Of a stretch of 64,000 bases of DNA, positions 44,881-58,529 are shown one piece after another. The stretch comes from Oxytricha trifallax (taxonomy: Eukaryota > Ciliophora > Spirotrichea > Sporadotrichida > Oxytrichidae): assembly GCA_000711775.1 (NCBI GenBank), contig ARYC01000640.1, forward strand, positions 62,001 through 126,000. The letters are read 5' to 3'. The position numbers were made by a program, and so were the translations under genes. Every line of letters starts with the position of its first letter. The stretch's first letter is position 1. Under the pieces are notes generated by a model. The model did no database searches. It was not told the origin of the DNA and was given only the letters and a program-made list of their open reading frames with translations.

Positions 44881-46527
44881 TATTATGAAAAATAAAAAAT
44901 TTATACTTATTCTTATGTTTGAAATTGTTTTAAATTAGGAGCAATTTAATACAAGTCATTAATCATAAATCAGAGTTATTATTATATATCATTTTTAAAA
45001 CTGTAAATGGATATCTGTTTTATTTACTGAAACATTATGCAATATTTAAATTTTATTTTAAAATTAAGATATCGGATAATTAGAACTTTGAAATAATGAT
45101 AAAACAGTGGAATTAGAATACCAAGCTATTGCTTTTCATTTCTGTAACAAAATTTAAATCTTATATAAAATTTAAGCATAAGTTTTACAAAATTTTAATT
45201 TATTAAATATTTTTTGGACAAGCTTAAATGATTATTATGCTTTGATTGATGCTTAAAAATTCCAGTACTTCATCATTATGATTAAATAATGCCTCCAATT
45301 AATTTTACTTTGAGGATACTTCCAACTATCAAGGTGCAATTAATACAGTCTATTAAATAGTAAATAGTTGAAACTATGATTTACATATTAATATTAAGTG
45401 AAAAAATTAAATTAATTTGATTTCTAGACATTATTAAACGCCAAACTATTGAAGTTGTTGAATTTGATTATTTTATATGTATTTAAATGTTTTTATTATT
45501 AGACCCATCATTTAATAGTTGAATCAATTAAATTAGTAGAACCATGTTTACTCCTTTTTCATCGCTTATCAAATTTCTAAAAATGCATTAAATTTTAAAT
45601 ATTCTATAAAATTAATACATTTTATTTTACATATTTATCATTAAAATTTTATAATAAAAAATCTTTTTTATCTATTAATGATTATGTTTTAATACACGTT
45701 TTCATTCTTAAATAAAATATGTGAAGTATTTAATAAATTAAATTTTAATTTGATTAGTGAATTCATTGCTGTAGTAACAAAAATAAGTATAGCTAGATAA
45801 ATTAGGAATTTTGTGCAATAATTTTTTTATGTACAATTATTAATTTGAAACAACTAATAATTGAAAAAAGTTTAATTAAATTTAGCAACTTCTTCCATTT
45901 AAAAATGATACTTTTTTTATTTATATTATTTTATATGATTTTGATTTAAAATTTATTTTGAATTAGAATAGAATAACCTCTCAGCAGCAAGAAGATCAAA
46001 AATTTCAATTTAAAAAGGACAAAATGTTAAAAGTAATAATAAATTTAAAAGAAAAATGCTAGATTTTTTTAAGTATTTTATAATATTAATAGTGTTTATA
46101 TATATATATTCTTAAAAATTTCAATAAAATATTCAATAAATTTTATATTAAATATAATTTATATTTATATAAATTTCTTTAGAATCTTATTGGTATAAAA
46201 TGAATAGTTTAAATATTTATAATATAAAAATTTTATAAATTAATTATGCTTTAAATACTAAAATAAAATATATAATTAGAAGGAGTTAAATCTAAATAAT
46301 TGAATTTTAAAAATAATTAATGGTATTAATAAAATATCATTTTTTTTCCAATTCTATTGTGTTAAAAAGTCTAATTAATATTTATAAATATTTTTCTAAT
46401 GTAAATTATGAATAAAACATTTGATAATTATTATTTTAATAATTATTGCCTTAATTAAAGTTTAACAAGTGTTTCGATTTTAATTCTTTATTTGAGCATA
46501 ATTATAATTATTGATAATCATTTTTTT
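44881..46527. other. AT-rich DNA, no gene seen
   Basis: 1.6 kb without a recognisable feature. Confidence 0.45.
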
Positions 46528-46994
46528 GGGTAATGGCCCCCTGGCGGGGGCAGATAAATTTTTTCTCAAAATTTCATAATTTCTTATAAATGACAAAAAA
46601 ATTAAAGTAGCTTATTATAACTAAATAAGCAGGTCTGTAAAGTCACTAATGACCTTTTTAAAAATTTAAAAACTTATATCATAGTTTAGCTCTACATTAA
46701 CTAATAAAATTACAATAAATTTAAGTTAAATAAACAATTTACAATGTTTAATTACATATGAAAGTTGTAAACTAATAAAGATTTCTTTTGGTACTTAAAT
46801 TTATTGTAATTTTAATTAGTTAATGTAGAGCCAAACTATGATATAAGTTCTTTAAAGTTTTTAAAAAGGTCATTAGTGACTTTACAGACCTGCTTATTCA
46901 GTTATAATAAGCTACTTTAATTTTTTTGTCATTTATAAGAAATTATGAAATTTTGAGAAAAAATTTATCTGCCCCCGCCAGGGGGCCATTACCC
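46528..46994. mobile_element. Foldback element with GGGTAATGGCCCCC ends
   Basis: 467 bp. Two arms of about 195 bp are near-perfect reverse complements; the ends read GGGTAATGGCCCCCTGGCGG and the inverse. Flanks are ATTTTTTT and ATTTTTTA, an imperfect 8-bp duplication. No ORF. Confidence 0.8.
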
Positions 46995-47496
46995 ATTTTT
47001 TAAAAAATGGAAAAATAAATAGCCCATGTTTCTACCTTAAATCATTTAAATATAAAATATTAAATTATAGAACTATTTATTGCATTATTATAAAATTGAA
47101 AAATATATATTAAATATATTTTGAACCAATTAAATATATGTTTATATTATGTTCTAAATGAGAAATTATTATATATTATATAATAATTGAGTTAAGATTT
47201 TAATTACTTAAACATAAATTTTTATTAATATCAATAAAATTGTTATTTCAAATTTGGTCCTACAAATGTCCTTATTTTTAATAACTAGAAAATATATATT
47301 ATTTAGATTAAAACTGTGTTCTATTGTTATTTCAAGTTTTTTAAAAGCTCTTAGAAAATTTATTAAGATATAGAGCAGACTTGAATGAGATTTGTAATAA
47401 CTCCTTATCAATAATATCTTCAAAATTGAAAATTGGCAAATAAATATTCTTACGAAAGTTATAATTGAAATAATAAAATTTATGAAAATGAATGTT
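46995..47496. other. AT-rich DNA, no gene seen
   Basis: Spacer between two foldback elements. Confidence 0.4.
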
Positions 47497-48682
47497 TGTT
47501 CCAACCGAGACCCCCCTCCCAGGCCTAAAACTAGACCCCTCCCCACCCTAACTAGACCCCCCCTCCCACCTCAACAACATCCCTATTCATATTAAAATTT
47601 TGATTCTCATGTCTATATCATTTTCCTTCATGACATCTTGATCTCATAATATTTTTTATTGATAAAATATATCATTTTTTTAGAAAAAATATTTTTCCAA
47701 CAAATCAAAGCTACTCTTTATTAATTTTTTTATTTAACAACTTTACTACATCCGTCATCTTTTTTATAGAGATGCTCCCATAGGAAATTAATTAAAAGTA
47801 TATTTTCATTTTACTCGAAAATATAATAAAAATTTATGAGCGAACAAACTCATATAACTTTATATTTTTTTAAAAAAGTTGTAATCACTTTATTAATCTA
47901 TATTAGAAATATGATTGATTTTAATAATAAATTTTTTCCAATTTTCTATAATTATTACTAATAACATTTTTATAGAAATTAATAGTTATGGAAAAAATTC
48001 ATTTGAAAGAATATTAAAATAGAACCTTTTTTAAACATATAATAAAAATAAGTTTATAAAGGGACTGATTTAAATCTAATCAACTACTTTATTTATTTAT
48101 AGATAGTTATTTTGAAAATAATAAAAATTTTTTAAATAGGTTCTATTTTAATATTCTTTCAAATGAATTTTTTCCATAACTATTAATTTCTATAAAAATG
48201 TTATTAGTAATAATTATAGAAAATTGGAATAAAATTTATTATTAAAATCAATCATATTTCTAATATAGATTAATAAAGTGATTACAACTTTTTAAAAAAA
48301 TATAAAGTTATATGAGTTTGTTCGCTCATAAATTTTTATTATATTTTCGAGTAAAATGAAAATATACTTTTAATTAATTTCCTATGGGAGCATCTCAATA
48401 AAAAAGATGACGGACGTAGTAAAGTTGTTAAATAAGAAAATTAATAAAGAGTAGCTTTGATTTGTTGGAAAAATATTTTTTTTATAAAAATGATATATTT
48501 TATCAATAAAAAATATTATGAGATCAAGATGTCATGAAGGAAAATGATATAGACATGAGAATCAAAATTTTCATATGAATAGGGATGTTGTTGAGGTGGG
48601 AGGGGGGGTCTAGTTAGGGTGGGAGGGGGGGTCTCGTTTTAGGCCTGGGAGCGGGTGGGAGAGGGGGTTCTCGGTTGGAACA
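47497..48682. mobile_element. 1.2-kb foldback element with C-run/G-run terminal repeats
   Basis: Two arms of nearly 590 bp pair over their whole length (TGTTCCAACCGAGACCCCCC at the left, the inverse at the right). Inside each end the unit CTAGACCCC(C)TCCC/CACC is repeated two to three times. AATGTT stands just outside both ends. The two arms differ by small changes, so the element is not brand new. No ORF. Confidence 0.8.
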
Positions 48683-51349
48683 AATGTTAATTGTAAAGAT
48701 ATAAAAAAATGATAACCTAACATTAATGAATTTTACTTTATAACATTATAACTTAATAACTTAATTTCAATTATATTAATAAATAATTTAAAGGATAGAT
48801 AATATTAGATTCCTAAAATAAAGTAAAATAAAACATTTAAATTAATAAAAGTAAGTTTTTTTCTCAATTTTTGTCTTTAAATTAATGATAGCTTTTAATT
48901 ATTTTTAATTACAAAAAATTTTTATATAATATAAGTCAAAATTAATTAGACTTAACATTTAGTTCTTATTTTGAAATTTTTTAAATATTTTACAATGAAA
49001 ATAGGGGTTGATGTTTTAATAATACTTATTAGAAATTAAAATTTAGGTAAGTTTTTTTAACGAGGGAATTTTACAAATATCTTAATGATTTTAGGGGCTA
49101 GAACTTTCCTGAACTATATGATGAAATATTTCAAGGAAATATCCTCAATTATTAAATTATTATATTTATCTAAAACAAAATTGTCTAAAATTTTTGATTT
49201 AATATATTTTAGAAATAACTTTTAGAAATTTTATTGTCTAAAATTTTTTCCCCATAAATTTTCTTTTTAATTACTTTATCAAATTTTAGTAATAAGACCT
49301 ATATGAGATTCAAGAATACTAATATGATAATTAAAATTGTTTGATAGTTGTATTTAAAAACAAAGAATTAATACTATTAATAATATAAATTTTATAAAAA
49401 TCAAATTAGTATTATCTATTATATATTAATGATTGTCGCATATATATTGATATATCGAATTGAAGCTAACTTTTTTTCAGGAAAATATTTTTACATAAAA
49501 AAAATGAACAATTTCTTATAAAATTTTAATCATAAAAAAGTAAAAAATTTATAATAAAAACTAAACCTATTGATTATATATTCTGAAGTTGATAGTTAAA
49601 AAAAGTATTAAATATAAAAAAAATTTAGCTGGGAAGTAATTAATATTACTAATATATACTTACTTAAAATAACTCCTTACTCGACATGAATCAAGTTGAT
49701 TGCCTTGTCAATGTCTTGTTTATTTTACTGTAAAATATTCTCTGTGTAATTATATATTTATATTATAAATTAATTACAAAATATATTTCGTAATCCTCAT
49801 TATCTTGTTTAAATCCATAAGTAGACAGCAACATCATTATAATTAATTGTTATTGCTTAAAATATATAAATAATAATTATAAATTATGCTTGATTATTCT
49901 TAACAGATTGGTTTTGATAAGACTGTAAAATGTTTATTAAAAATGTTTTTTTTATTATTTTTAATTTATAATAGGGAAAATTAAGATTAATTAATGATAT
50001 ATATATATTTAATTTATATGCAAATGTTATTTAATCTTAGGAGCAATTTAAAATTTTCCTTAATTATTTTATAATAAAATTTGATAATTTAAATATATTT
50101 TTCTTCCAAAAAATATATATATTCTTATAAAATTAAATGATTTTATTGAAATTTTATAAAGTTACTTTTAAGTATTATATAATATTAATATTATTAATTG
50201 TCATAGAGTGAGCGCGACTTTATTCAGAAAATTAAATTAGGATACACAACAATAACGATCTAAATATCACTACAATAATATGAAATCCTATGTTTCCATA
50301 TTCAACTAAGCGAATGACAAAATTAAGAGAATTTATTTAATTAATTTTAATATAAGTTATGTTATTTTAATATTATTATAAATATATTATAATAGTAACA
50401 ACATTATAGAATCTTGAGATAATGCTGAAAAAAGTAATAATATTTATAAATAAATATTAAATTAAAAATTATAACAACTAGAGATATAAATCTGATGATT
50501 TTTTATTTTAGATTAAATTTTATAATATTTATAATTATTTATATTTATATTTAAACATAAAAAATATAAAAAATTAAATATAATATCATTGAACATTAAA
50601 TTAGAAATTTATGGCAATAACATTACCATATTTGATTATAAATGTTAAAATTTTATAATAAGGTTGCAATACAATAATATATCAGAAACTTTGTTATAGA
50701 AATTAATTACTTTAAGTGGTTATTATAAATTTATATCAAAATTAAATCAAATTATCGTTCATTTAAAATTTCATTTAAGAATAATGCTTTTTAATAAATA
50801 AATTGTAAAGTTCAAATTGTTTTCAGACTATCAAGATTTAAATGTCATTTACTTTTTTTATGATTCTTTGAGTAACCTAGAAGATTCGCACTAATTGTTC
50901 ACTAGGGGTAATTGATACTTGTAGATATTATATTTTAAGTAATTCGTGAAATTATTAGATGATATATTATTTTATTCTTAAAGAAAAAGCTAAATTGATA
51001 GTATAATTTAATTTTATATTAAATTATGATACTCTAAAAATGACCTTCTTTCATCATAAAACAAACTGCCATCAATAACGACTGATTAATTGAAGTCAAA
51101 TTTTGTTAAATACTTCATTTTATTATATTAAAATTTTTTAATTAAAATATATTTTAAATGAATTAAATTACATATTTTTCATAGAAATCAGGATTAATTA
51201 AAACAAAAATGAATTTATTTAATTTCTCTATATTAAATTTCAATTTAAACAATTATTTATAATATGTTAGATTTCTATAAATTAATTATTATAGATAGAA
51301 TATTATTTAAAATTGTAAAATTAAATATAATTATATAAAATATATTTAA
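48683..51349. other. AT-rich DNA, no clear gene
   Basis: 2.7 kb. One minus-strand stretch near 50200-50330 has a protein-like open frame (VIRLVEYGNIGFHIIVV), too short to call. Otherwise nothing recognised. Confidence 0.4.
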
Positions 51350-51632
51350 TTGGTGGCGGTTAAAGTAGTCCAATTATAAGATCTTGCGCTCATTCGATAG
51401 AGCATTCAGAATATGTTGGAAATTATTATTGGTGTATTTTTTTATTTGATTTTTGAAGTAAGAAACTTCAGTTAAATTAATCTGATTATGTAATACCCTC
51501 ACATTTAATGAAGTTATTTTGCTTCTTCGATGCAATAAAAATAGCACTTTCAATAAAAAAGTCCAGCATATATTTGAATTTTGTATAAAATTAGGCAGAT
51601 TGTTTAAATTTGTTATAGCTGTCACTATTTTA
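51350..51632. mobile_element. Foldback element of the CAGTTAA family, decayed copy 3
   Basis: The arms are still pairable (GGTTAAAGTAGTCCAATT, CGATAGAGCATTCA, TTATTATTGGTG and inverses) but much more diverged than copies 1 and 2. No ORF. Confidence 0.6.
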
Positions 51633-52624
51633 CTTCAATTTAATTTAATTTAATTATATTTTTCCTATTTTTAATGTTTATTTTATTCTATAATATTATT
51701 TAATTTTAAAAAAAGTAAATAAAATTGGATCTTAAAATATTTATCAATCATAATTCTTTTAATTTAAAATTTTTTTTTAAATTAATCACAAATTGATATA
51801 TACTAATTAAATCAGATTCAGTTATTAAAATGAAATTAAAGTACATAAAAATGAGAGAAACTCCATTCAACACTCACAATCTTTTATGAAAAAAGTATTA
51901 CTAAAGCAAGTGAGGTTCATTCTAATAAGGTAAAATTTTTAGAGAATAAATAAATTTTTTGATTAATATACAATTTGGATTAATTAAGATTTAAATAAGT
52001 CTTAAAAAATATGCAACATATGAACAAATGAGTTTGAGATAGCAAAATGATATTTAGTTATTTGTAAAAGTAAATTACAGAACTTCACAAGATATTCTGA
52101 CTATATTTGTCCGCGCTTTCCGCGCTAATATTTTGCGCGGAGCGCGGATATAGTTAAATATGAAGGCATATCGAGGCACATTTGTCTTAATTCAAATGTA
52201 TTTAAGCTAAACCTCTCTAGGCCTTAAAGCCCTTTTTTTAATAATTTCTTAATTTTATATAATAATTTTAATAATATGGTTTTAATTTTTAATTAAAAAA
52301 TATTAACATTAAGCTTAATCAAAATTCTCTATAGAGAATTAACTTTTGATTATAAATTGAAATTTAATAAATTGCGTAAATTTATATATTATTAAAATTA
52401 TTATATAAAATTAAGAAATTATTAAAAATAGGGCTTTAAGGCCTAGAGAGGTTTAGCTTAAATACATTTGAATTAAGACAAATGTGCCTCGATATGCCTT
52501 CATATTTAACTATATCCGCGCTCCGCGCAAAATATTAGCGCGGAAAGCGCGGACAAATATAGTCAGAATATCTTGTGAAGTTCTGTAATTTACTTTTACA
52601 AATAACTAAATATCATTTTGCTAT

Positions 52625-54191
52625 ATAATATTATTAAATTATAATCCAAGTTAGTGGAACATAAGAGCGAAATGCCCAACTTCTCGACTTACACAAAAAA
52701 CTTCATTTAAACCCTCATCCGAGGATCCAGACTCAAAGACATCATTGACACCATCATCACAGAGTCTATGAACAACGATTGGGGACACCTCACCATTCAG
52801 AAAGTTATCTACATAGCCAAAAAAGTCGCTTAGATCAACCCAGCCCTAATCTTCAAACTTAGAAATGAAGCCAAAATCAGAGCCAACAATCAGAACAACC
52901 ACTACATTGCTAACTGGTTAGAACTCTTAGCCCAGTCGCTTTACTTAGTCCAAGTCAACAACAAATGGATTCCTAAAACCTAATAGCCAGCTACTGATTT
53001 TGGAAATCTCAACTCCTCCTCACCGGAGTTCATTCCAAAGCCTTCCTCCCCCACTAACACCAAAATCGACTTCCAACTTACTAGTGATCTTACATAGTTT
53101 CACAATAAGTTCACTCATTAAGAACTTTAGAACCTTAACTAACAGTTCATGCAGGAAGAGCAGGAATACTTAGCTTCCTAATGCGCCATCCTTTAAGCGC
53201 CAATAGACAAGTCTAGTTCTCTAGACTATGATTCTGAAGCTGACATCTCCTTCTATGAAGGAGGTGAATAATCTTTGACGCACTCAAGTGCGTCATCAAT
53301 AAAGCTTCCTATCTAATAGGAACTTTTAACTCTTATTGAGGAATCACCCTTTAATAAGATTTCTGACAAGGAATAATTAAAACAAGATTCCTAATTAATA
53401 ATAAAATATTAATCATTATTAAATATGAGTGAACACAGAGACGCCCAAATGAAAGACAAGTCCTCGGTCAAGTTCAAAGAGCTTCCAGACTTCTACTCAA
53501 CCAGCACCGACATTGCTTTCAAAACCCTAGTCGATGAAGCCAATAATGGCACTAAAGTCTCAGCTAGAACTCTCTTTAAGGCCCTAGAGCTTAAAGAGCA
53601 AATTGTCTCCCTTAAAATCCAATCAGCAACTCAAGGTCTTTCCAACACAATCGCTTACTACTTCGAACAGATCGAAGACATCCTTGAAAGAGACACTAAA
53701 GCCTAGCACACTATCGCTAACAGCATGGACACCCCTAAGCAAATCAGAACCTTTCTCAAGACCATTGACAAGCTTAGGTCTTACAACCAAGATGTGATCA
53801 TGTATTGCGATACCGACCAAGACTACATGCTTAACACAAACACTATCAGATTCAAAACTCCTTGGAACTTCTCCAAGAACCTTTCAACCGACATCATCTT
53901 CTTTATGAAAGAAAACTTTAAATCTCTTATTTCCTTGTCTATTAAATTCTCTGTTAAAATCTTATAAGTCTAATCATCCATTAAATATAAACACGTAGGT
54001 GACGATGCAGTCACCATCTTAAGACAAGACAGGAGAAGATAAAATTAATTCACTGGTAGAAAACCCAACAACAAACAAAGACAACCCAAGAAACCCAGAA
54101 AAAACAACAAAAAGAGAAGAAACAACCAAAGGAACTGAGTTCCTTCATAATTGATATGCTCAGGGGGGCTTCGACCCCTCGATGCGAGTTA

Positions 54192-54239
<48 letters not shown>
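52625..54239 (+). mobile_element. Retroposed element with one long ORF and (ATT)n tail
   Basis: The 13-bp sequence ATCATTTTGCTAT flanks both ends (52612-52624, 54240-54252). The 3' end is a stem-loop (GGGGGGCTTCGACCCCT, 54163-54179) followed by about 48 bp of (ATT)n. Target duplication, repeat tail and 3' hairpin are those of LINE-type retroposition, but there is no reverse transcriptase. The one ORF (52672-54138) fills most of the element. Confidence 0.8.
52672..54138 (+). CDS. 488-residue ORF of the retroposed element, unknown
   Basis: ATG 52672 opens MPNFSTYTKNFIQTLIRG and the frame runs without break to TGA 54136-54138, using TAA and TAG for Gln. The N-terminal 120 residues look globular and helical. 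A Ser/Pro-rich linker and an acidic Gln-rich middle follow. An internal ATG at 53425 (MSEHRDAQMKDKSS) begins a second helical block (SARTLFKALELKEQIVSLKI), so two proteins are possible. The C-terminus is very basic (RRRQNQFTGRKPNNKQRQPKK), like nucleic-acid-binding tails of LINE ORF1 proteins. I recognise no family. Codon use is GC-richer than in the flanks. It may be the ORF1-type half of a LINE mobilised by another element's enzyme. Confidence 0.75.
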
Positions 54240-54241
<2 letters not shown>

Positions 54242-54366
54242 CATTTTGCTATCTCAAACTCATTTGTTCATATGTTGCATATTTTTTAAGACTTATTTAA
54301 ATCTTAATTAATCCAAATTGTATATTAATCAAACAATTTATTTATTCTCTAAAAATTTTACCTTAT

Positions 54367-55898
54367 CTTAATTAAAATATAATTAAACAATTTTCATTCT
54401 TTATATTCATTTAAATACTTTATTTCTCATTTTTTAAAATGGGTTTGCAATTGAAGATTAACGCTAAAAATAATACATTATTAATCATGATGTTTTGAAT
54501 TAGAAATGAAAATTAAATTAATTAAGAAACGGTATAGTAAAATAAAATTACATACTATGTTGTAAGTTTCCATAATTTATTAATTTTATAATGGTGATTA
54601 AGAGCGCAATCTTGGGCGCTGTTTACTCTTAAAACTATGTTGAAACTCGAGGTAAACATAAAATTTATATTATAATCATAAAATTCGGCTTCTTTGTTAA
54701 ATAATTGATGATTTACAAGTTTAATGTTTATATAATTCAGAAATATCTCATACATACACTTTATAAACTTAGGATTTTATCTCAAACTAAACCCTTAGTT
54801 TTCTTTTCAATTTTTATATTTACATCTGATATTAATTGGTTATATATAATATTTTGAAGTTTTTGTATTTTTAAAAAAATCAAAATTCCTGAACTTTGTA
54901 TTTTGTCGACATTTATAAATAGTTTTTATAATAAAAAATTATCATAAAAACGGTCATCACTCATCAAGAGTTCTCTGATGAAATTATAAAAGAATTTAGA
55001 GCATTTAATCACAAAAACTTTCACTTTACATCATAAAAATCATTAAACTATGAATGAATATTAAACTTGTGGCTATACTTGATATTATTATATTTCCATC
55101 TTGCAAATCTTTTTGATAGTATCAAATGATTTGCTCCTAAAAATATAGAAATACAATCACTGAATTTGCAAATCTGCTTGCTTCTATAAAAAAATGCTTT
55201 TCACTATAAAATAACAGATAATCATTTGATTCCATAAAATTTAAATGTAAATAAAAATATATTAATTACAAAAATAACCAGAAGTGTTACAGTCATTCAT
55301 AATTTAATGATTTTTATGGTGTAATTATTAAACAAATATATTTGTTAAAATAAGCAAGATGTAGAAACAAATAAATTAAAGAATGAACTAATATGTCATG
55401 GAATCTTTTTAAAAAGATATATAATTTTTTAATATAAAAATAAATAATTAAATTAGATAATAATTATTAATAGATTATATAAATGAAATTTGAATTTAAA
55501 TAAAATTGTTTTAAAAAATTATTATAATAATAATAATAATACTAAACATAATCAATAATAATACTTTTAAAAGAAAAACTAAACCTTACTAAATTTATAA
55601 ATAATTATTTTTAATTATTATAATCAATTAAAAGTCAATGCCTTCTGCATTGATTTGTAATTTATTTGCTTATTTTATACTTATAATCCAAATATATATA
55701 TATTACATTTTTTTAATATTAAACCTATAAAAAAATATGTAAGATAATTTAATTCAAATACTAAAATACATAATAATCATAAATTAAGCAAAAGTTTATT
55801 GATTTATAATAATTTTCATTGTAAAAAGCTGTAAAATAGTTAATTTTCTTTTAGCATACCATATAGTATTAACAAATATTTTTACTCTTTTAATTTTT
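54367..55898. other. AT-rich DNA, no clear gene
   Basis: A minus-strand frame near 55025-55200 (ANHLILSKRFARWKYNN) is open for about 60 codons and may be a decayed coding piece. Nothing else noticed. Confidence 0.4.
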
Positions 55899-57160
55899 AT
55901 GCATCCAAAGCAATTTGTCCAAGAGATTAAGAGATGTATCGGACTAAATAAATTCAAATCTTATGCAGTATTTGGCTAACTCTAGTGTTTTTCTAACCGA
56001 GTAAAACTAATCTTTTTTTTTCTCCAAAAATGACATTTGTAGTTCACTAAAATTATATCTGCAAAAACATCCTAACTCCTTTGCAGTATTCTTGATTCAC
56101 TCGAGTCCAAGTTGCATTGAAAAGTAAATCATTTAAATAAAATATGACAAGACTGATCACAGATCAAGACTTTATAATGACATCGTCCCCTATATATTTT
56201 GACGAAATCTAAAGGAAGTTATCAAAATCTTTCCTTTAACCGTAAAAATTATCATTTGTTTGTACGGTTTTGAAAAACAAATTCCCAAAAAATTTATCAA
56301 AAAGAATCATTTTTTTATACCAAATGTCAAACCTTGTTGATATATAATATAATTTTTTTTAATTATAGTTTGAATTACTTATTAGAGTTATAGTACTTAT
56401 TTAAAAAAGTATTAAAAATAAATTTAATTTTACTTTTAATTTTAGTTTTAGCATCAATAGATGCTCGAGTTTATTTATTTGAATAATTTTAATTTTATTT
56501 CTATACATTTTCAAAAAGAACAAGTAATTAGTTAGATAGTTATTTATTTTTAATTTAATTTTATAAAGAATCTATTATCTCACTATAAATTTAACTAAAT
56601 TAGTAAAAAAAAATTAATTAATATAAGTTTTTGGTTTGTAGAGTAGTTTGGCATTAATTATATGAGTCTTTGGACGACCTCCTTAAAAGAATTTGAAGAC
56701 TTTCTATCACAAAATTTTAGAAATCATATCATTAAGATTAAGAACAGAATAAGTAATATTGTTCTACTTTTGTAATCAAATAAATTGGAAATTTATAACT
56801 GATCCTTATATTTAATTCAAGTTAAAATAAAGTTTAAAGCTAAATATAATAATTCCTTATTGTTAAATACCTCAATTTCGATTTTGAAAATTAATCTAAA
56901 ATAATTCTTTGAAACATAAAGAATATTGATAATGAGCCTTGTTTACACAAATTTGTCGAGAAAAAAGCTGCGATCTCTCATTCAATTATAAATTATACTA
57001 TCAAAGATGTAAAATATTATTAACTGAGGGAATTGTTTCTTGTTTTTAGAAGTATTATCCTGAACTTCCAGATCAAATTCACTCACTAAATCAATTTAAA
57101 ATAATTTTAATTGAAATTGAGAATCTTACTATCTGTTACTCCTATATTTATACTTTTTAA
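55899..57160 (+). pseudogene. Possible decayed or segmented gene, unknown
   Basis: A run of plus-strand frames looks protein-like: MHPKQFVQEIKRCIGLNKFK (55899), HLQFTKIISAKTSQLLCSIL (56033), MTRLITDQDFIMTSSPIYF (about 56150), MSLWTTSLKEFEDFLSQNF (about 56665) and YYPELPDQIHSLNQFKIIL (about 57050). They are separated by single TGAs or frame changes. GC is somewhat higher than in the flanks for the first 430 bp. In AT-rich DNA some of this may be chance. If real, it is either an old gene that decayed in the germline or a gene cut by IESs whose pointers I did not find. Confidence 0.3.
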
Positions 57161-58529
57161 TTCATATTATGATGATTAATTATGCTAAAAAAAAATATAA
57201 ATTACTTCATCTAAGGTAAAAATAATATCCATATGAAACAAAATATAAGTTATTTCATATATTTTGTGCTAATATTTATTATTACTCATTATTAACTATT
57301 TAATTATAATATAACTAAGTATATTACAATTATTGAAATAAACATTTTTTTGCAATAATAATTTATAATATATTGAAAATATAATTATATTATCATATTT
57401 ATTATCATTTATTGATACTAAATATTTTATGAGAAATTACTTTTTAAATTCTTAATATGATTTTCAGATAACAAGAGAAGAATATGAAAAATAGCTATAC
57501 TTTATTTTGCTGGTAGTTGTTCATATGTCAACTTTATTTGCATATTTTTTAAATTAATATAAATTATTGGAGTTTTACTTAATAGTTGTTTTTCCCAATT
57601 ATATTCTTTTGATGTATTCATTATAAAGAATTATTTTTTATTTGTTTTTTTTGTGAAAATACCCACGACAAGAAAAATTAAAAATTATTGAATCAATTTA
57701 ATTAATATTAATAAATATTTCAATTGTAATATATTTTTAACATTTATGATGAGTTTATCATTCTTTAATAAATAAATTATTAATAATCAAAATTAGAGAA
57801 AAATTTGCTAATTAATTTATTTAATTATCTTGATTTAATTCAAATATGTAATAAGGTAATAAAGGTAAATCAACTAACGAAGATTTTCTTTCCTAAATTT
57901 TCTTTAGAAATTATGTTCAAAAATTATATAATTTTGTAATTGTTATCTAAATTATTAGGAATTTAATTTCTTAAAAATATTTGTAAAAAAATAATTGAAA
58001 ATTAAAGAAGTGCAAATATAATAACAAAGATCTAAAAGTTGAAAAAATAAATGAATTAAGATCATATTAATTTTTAAGTGTCTCATTCAAAAAACCTTAA
58101 TAGACCAAATGATATCATAAGTTTTATAGAGGGCAACAGCTTTTGTGGAGAATTTCATAATTAAATATTTATACTTGTATTTATTACTCACTTTATATTT
58201 ATAATGGTACTTATAACAATCCTAATTGGCCTAATTAAAATATAGGATATCTAAAAAATAACAAATAAAACAAAACTTTTTAAGATTTTTTTATGAGTAA
58301 AAAGGATATTTATAAATTATTTAATATTTTTTTATTATTTCTTAATTATAATATTAAGGCGATCTATTATTTACAAATAATATGCCAATTAAAAAAATTA
58401 TTAATTTATAAAAAGGGGAATCGTCTTAGATTATTAAGTAGTTGTTGTAATTATAACTTTATATGAATATTTTTTTAGGCCTAAATATAATTTGATACCA
58501 TTATTTTGTCATTCTCTCAAGTATTTCTA
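57161..58529. other. AT-rich DNA, no gene seen
   Basis: Nothing recognisable. Confidence 0.4.

Larger units (their letters stand above)
51925..54366. mobile_element. Foldback element split by a retroposed insertion
   Basis: The arms 51925-52270 and 52400-52624 plus 54253-54366 are reverse complements once the insertion at 52625-54239 is set aside. They carry a striking GC-rich block (GTCCGCGCTTTCCGCGCTAA and TTGCGCGGAGCGCGGATATA) that is itself nearly palindromic. The centre is AT-rich without ORF. The original element is about 820 bp. Confidence 0.8.

Noticed and set aside
47208-47546. 112-codon minus-strand frame
   Set aside because: Mostly Ile/Leu/Phe/Lys from AT-rich DNA, and its start lies in the C-run end of a foldback element.
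54050-54244. 64-codon minus-strand frame beginning with poly-Ile
   Set aside because: It is the reverse reading of the (ATT)n tail and of the basic C-terminus of the true plus-strand ORF.
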